In this document: piece after piece, positions 61,331 to 64,000 of the stretch
Layout: every line of letters starts with the position of its first letter
How positions within the stretch are numbered: position 1 is the first letter of the stretch
DNA from: Phycomyces blakesleeanus NRRL 1555(-)
Taxonomy: Eukaryota; Mucoromycota; Mucoromycetes; Mucorales; Phycomycetaceae
Assembly (NCBI RefSeq): GCF_001638985.1
Contig: NW_017265134.1
Location: 124,001 to 188,000, forward strand
Reading direction: 5' to 3'
DNA length: 64,000 bases
The notes under the pieces: generated by a model
Seen by the model: only the letters and a program-made list of their open reading frames with translations
The model's database searches: none
What the model was told of the DNA's origin: nothing
Program-made: the position numbers and the translations under genes

Positions 61331-61635
61331 TGTGATGATCCAGACACTCGGATGTTGGATTTATCACATATAAGAACATATTCATATTGGGATAGCGTAG
61401 TTGTCATGACTGAGAGTCACAGATACACTACTTGCAGTAGTAAAGGACTACTGCAAGAAGGTACATATGAGTGCATAAAATACTCTCTCTCTTCATCATT
61501 CTGTCTGCATTAATATCTGTAGTCTTTTCATATAAAATAGCTTCATATTCTCATCAATAAACATCATCTTTCACAAGCTCAACTCTTCTGCCTCTTACTT
61601 CTTCTACTCCGTTTCCTAAAATGGATTTTATCACA
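61331..61635 (+). repeat. 5' long terminal repeat of the Ty3/gypsy element
   Basis: Starts TGTGATGATCC and ends GGATTTTATCACA, which form an imperfect inverted terminus with the TG...CA ends typical of LTRs. Length about 305 bases. A similar fragment occurs at 59616. The exact right boundary is inferred from the terminal inverted repeat. The primer-binding site downstream was not identified with confidence. Confidence 0.65.
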
Positions 61636-61737
61636 TCTTAAAGACCGCTGTTCATTACATGGTGGAGAAGCTACTTTTCCTCTGCCTCTGCTCTACCACC
61701 CCCCTCGTCTAACTATTTTCTTGTCTTTTCTACCCCC

Positions 61738-62150
61738 ATGTCCGCTGACAGCATTCACAACCCTTCTCGTCGGGCCAGCCAGGTTAATGGCCAGGATCCT
61801 CCTCTGGACCCCCCAACCATCACAGCGCCCCCTCTCTCAGGCATCACGCCTCCAAGCATGTCTTCCACAGACATGCTCGCTGCCCTTTACTTGGCCTCTG
61901 CAGCCAAATCACTCTCAGTTCCCACCTACAAACCCTCCATGTACATCAATTTGTGGTTACACCAATACCGCACTGAGGCAACATTGGTTGGGGTTCCCAC
62001 CGCCCTCCTGGGCAAGTTTCTCTGCCATTACCTACCACCCGACATTGCCAAGTGGATCCACGTCTCCGGTTGCCATAACAACTGGGAGGAGCTCCAAGAC
62101 CTGCTAATCAGCACGTACGGTCTTGATCTGGACATTGAGAAGACTCAATG
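61738..62150 (+). pseudogene. gag, first part, of the Ty3/gypsy element
   Basis: Opens at ATG 61738 (MSADSIHNPSRRASQVNGQD) and runs 137 codons to a TGA at 62148-62150. It contains a retrotransposon capsid-type segment (YKPSMYINLWLHQYRTEATL, then FLCHYLPPDIAKWIHVSG and NNWEELQDLLISTYGLD). Sequence after the TGA (RWALQATTHP) is still gag-like in the same frame for about ten codons. It then continues in the +1 frame as LFRVKFATLANDMPD, so a stop and a frameshift both lie within about 30 bases. Confidence 0.75.
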
Positions 62151-63070
62151 ACGTTGGGCACTCCAGGCCACTACCCATCCAGCTGTTTCGAGTCAAATTT
62201 GCTACCTTGGCGAATGACATGCCGGATTCTGGTCACCTATCTGACCGCACCGTCCTGAACATCTTCCTCGAAAACATCAAGCCATGCCTTTGTCAATTGA
62301 TCGAACCCACACTGAACAGCCTGGATGACTGGGAAACCGTCTATGAGAAGGCCGTAATGCACGAGGACTGCATTGGTGACTTGGCACCCCCACGCGCTCG
62401 CAACTTCCATCACCAATTTGAGCCCATGGATTGTTCCGCCGCAATCGCCTCTCCTCAACGGTCCAAGCAACATGGCCCTAACGATGGAGTCCCATGTCTA
62501 TGGGGACCAGACGGGAGACCCATCTGTGGTTACTGCAAAGGGGCCCACCAGAACAAGGACTGCCCTGGGGTTTCTCACTCTGCTGCCATCAGCTATCAAC
62601 CTGCCATAGTCGAAGAAGAGCCCCCTCTGGCTGCCGCCATCATGCCTGCTCGGTTGGCCACTACTGGCTCCTCTCAGCCCACAACGTCAGCAGGGCCTTC
62701 AGTACCATGTGTCATACAGAACAAGGCTCTGTCTGCGCTCATAGACATAGGATCTGCCATCACCGCAATCTGTGCCTCTGCGTTGGAAGGCATAGTCACC
62801 AAGGTCAATCGTGATCAGTCCATTGTATTCAACACTGCTGCTGGAGCTATGGCACGCTCTCACGGAACCGTCTCCCTTCCAGTCACTCTCCTTGGGCGCC
62901 CTCTGGAACTTACCTTCCAAGTGGTGGACCGACTGGCTCACGATATCATCTTGGGATACTCCAACTTGAAGCGTCTGTCAGCAGTGATTGATACCTCTGC
63001 AGACAGTATCAAGTTCAACACATGTAATACCATTACCTGGCCTACCACACAAGCCGCATCAGCCATATGA
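62151..63070 (+). pseudogene. gag C-terminus and aspartic protease of the Ty3/gypsy element
   Basis: In the second frame it reads LFRVKFATLANDMPDSGHLS, then a zinc-knuckle-like CGYCKGAHQNKDC (CX2CX3HX4C, one residue shorter than usual before His). A retropepsin domain follows: NKALSALIDIGSAITAICAS and later HDIILGYSNLKRL. The protease signature is normally D-T/S-G; here it is D-I-G, a missense at the active site. The frame ends at TGA 63068-63070, but translation downstream in the same frame continues the polyprotein. Confidence 0.7.
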
Positions 63071-64000
63071 GCAACTGGACACGTCTGCTTGCCAGCCATG
63101 TCCCACTGCTATCACATGGTCCAAGGCCCCATCAACAAGTTGGTGTACGTAGAAACCAGCCCCAAGCTGTTCTCGTCCCGTCTCTGCTCTATTGCTGCTG
63201 GACTAGTCCAATTCGATTCACAAGACATGGTCACAGTTAAGGTTGCCAACCTGGGTACTTCAGAGGTCCAAGTCCAATCCGGTTGCCAGTTATGCACTTC
63301 AGAGGATATGGAAAGTATTAATTCAACCTCTACTATAAAGGACAGTTTTAACACTTCTTCTCTGCCCGCTCTTAGCCCTGTTCCGTTTACCATTACCAAT
63401 CTTCCTATGGATGAGACCCTGCCTGAGGACCAGAAGACTGACATCGTGAACTTGCTCAACAAGTTCCGCACCATGTTTGTGGTGAAGGCTCACACTGTTA
63501 CTACCCAAGTGCGACACCATATTGACACAGGCCATCACCCACCGATCTCGGGGCCCCCACACAGGGCATCAGCGGCTGAGAACAACAAGATTGGAGCACT
63601 GATCAACAAGATGTTGCGCGATGGCATTGTAGCCCCTTCACACTCGCCTTGGAGTTCCCCTGTTGTCATCGTCATGAAGAAGGACGGATCACCCCGGTTC
63701 TGCGTGAACTACAGGCGCCTCAACGGCATTACTACGCGAGATGTGTACCCCCTACCTAGGATCGATGACACTCTACACTCCTTGGGGAACTCGGCAATAT
63801 TCTCCACCTTAGACCTCACGGCCTTGTACTGGCAGATCGAACTCAACAAGGAGTCACAGCCACGATCAGCTTTTGTCTGCTGCAAGGGACTGTTCGAGTT
63901 CATCCGCATGCCATTTGGGCTCTCCAATGCTCCGGCGACCATGCAACGCCTGATGGATGCCATCCTTGCGGGCCTGAAGTGGCAGCTGTGTCTCGTGTAC
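63071..64000 (+). CDS. Reverse transcriptase region of the Ty3/gypsy element (partial)
   Basis: Same frame as the protease, separated from it only by the TGA. Reads VTTQVRHHIDTGHHPPISGP, then SPWSSPVVIVMKKDGSPRFC, VNYRRLNGITTRDVYPLPRI, STLDLTALYWQIELNKES and MPFGLSNAPATMQRLMDAIL, the standard order of Ty3 RT motifs up to just before the YxDD box. It is cut by the window end at 64000. The frame is open for 310 codons here, so the region is well preserved. Confidence 0.8.

Larger units (their letters stand above)
61331..64000 (+). mobile_element. Ty3/gypsy LTR retrotransposon, 5' part (runs off the window)
   Basis: Order is LTR (61331-61635), gag, zinc knuckle, aspartic protease, then reverse transcriptase up to the last base. 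Its base composition is clearly GC-richer than the surrounding DNA, which suggests a recent insertion or an element with its own codon use. Coding is broken by two in-frame TGA codons and one frameshift. RNase H, integrase and the 3' LTR lie beyond the window. Confidence 0.85.

Overview
The window is eukaryotic and fungal, most likely from a Mucoromycota (Mucorales-type) genome. Genes are split by short GT-AG introns (about 50-150 nt, one of about 335 nt). The intergenic DNA is AT-rich and full of microsatellites. The gene set is fungal: a Rom2-type RhoGEF, a Str2-type cystathionine gamma-synthase, a Jsn1/Puf2-type RRM-PUF protein and a Pcl/Clg1-like cyclin. TnpB/Fanzor-like and Tc1/mariner remnants are also present. 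A Phycomyces-like genome is a guess only. I assembled exon structures by hand from splice sites, reading-frame phase and protein-family continuity.

Left part (1-10 kb): a gene-free, repeat-rich 4.7 kb holds a 516-bp TA-flanked element with Tc1-like inverted ends. It encloses the C-terminus of a TnpB/Fanzor-like nuclease. An eight-exon SH3/WW-like/RasGEF gene (4727-8914, +) follows. A glutamine/asparagine-rich, possibly Tco89-like gene (10203-11603, +) converges on CMR1.

11.7-36.3 kb: almost everything reads on the minus strand. In order these are CMR1 (WD40), a HAM1/DUF4449-like gene, a mitochondrial acetylglutamate kinase with a NAT domain but no reductase domain, cystathionine gamma-synthase, a decayed CCT2 chaperonin pseudogene, two tandem copies of an F-box/LRR gene, a 72-aa zinc-ribbon protein and a ROM2-type RhoGEF.

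37.6-53.5 kb: five plus-strand genes lie head to tail: a coiled-coil protein, a Pho80/Pcl-like cyclin with a long poly-Asn N-terminus, a mitochondrial 2-oxodicarboxylate carrier, an RNF5/RNF185-like RING E3 ligase and the RRM-PUF protein. The last converges on a minus-strand bZIP gene (54220-55484).

55.5-64 kb: gene-poor and transposon-rich. It has a stop-ridden full-length Tc1/mariner transposase, a solo LTR fragment and a four-copy 81-bp tandem repeat. The 5' part of a Ty3/gypsy retrotransposon (LTR, gag, protease, start of RT) is cut by the window end.

The genes do not form one pathway. Signalling and cell-wall control (RasGEF, RhoGEF, cyclin, possible TORC1 subunit) and amino-acid metabolism (arginine, sulfur amino acids, 2-oxoadipate transport) are each represented. 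The best candidate for something unusual is the TnpB/Fanzor fragment inside Tc1-type inverted repeats.
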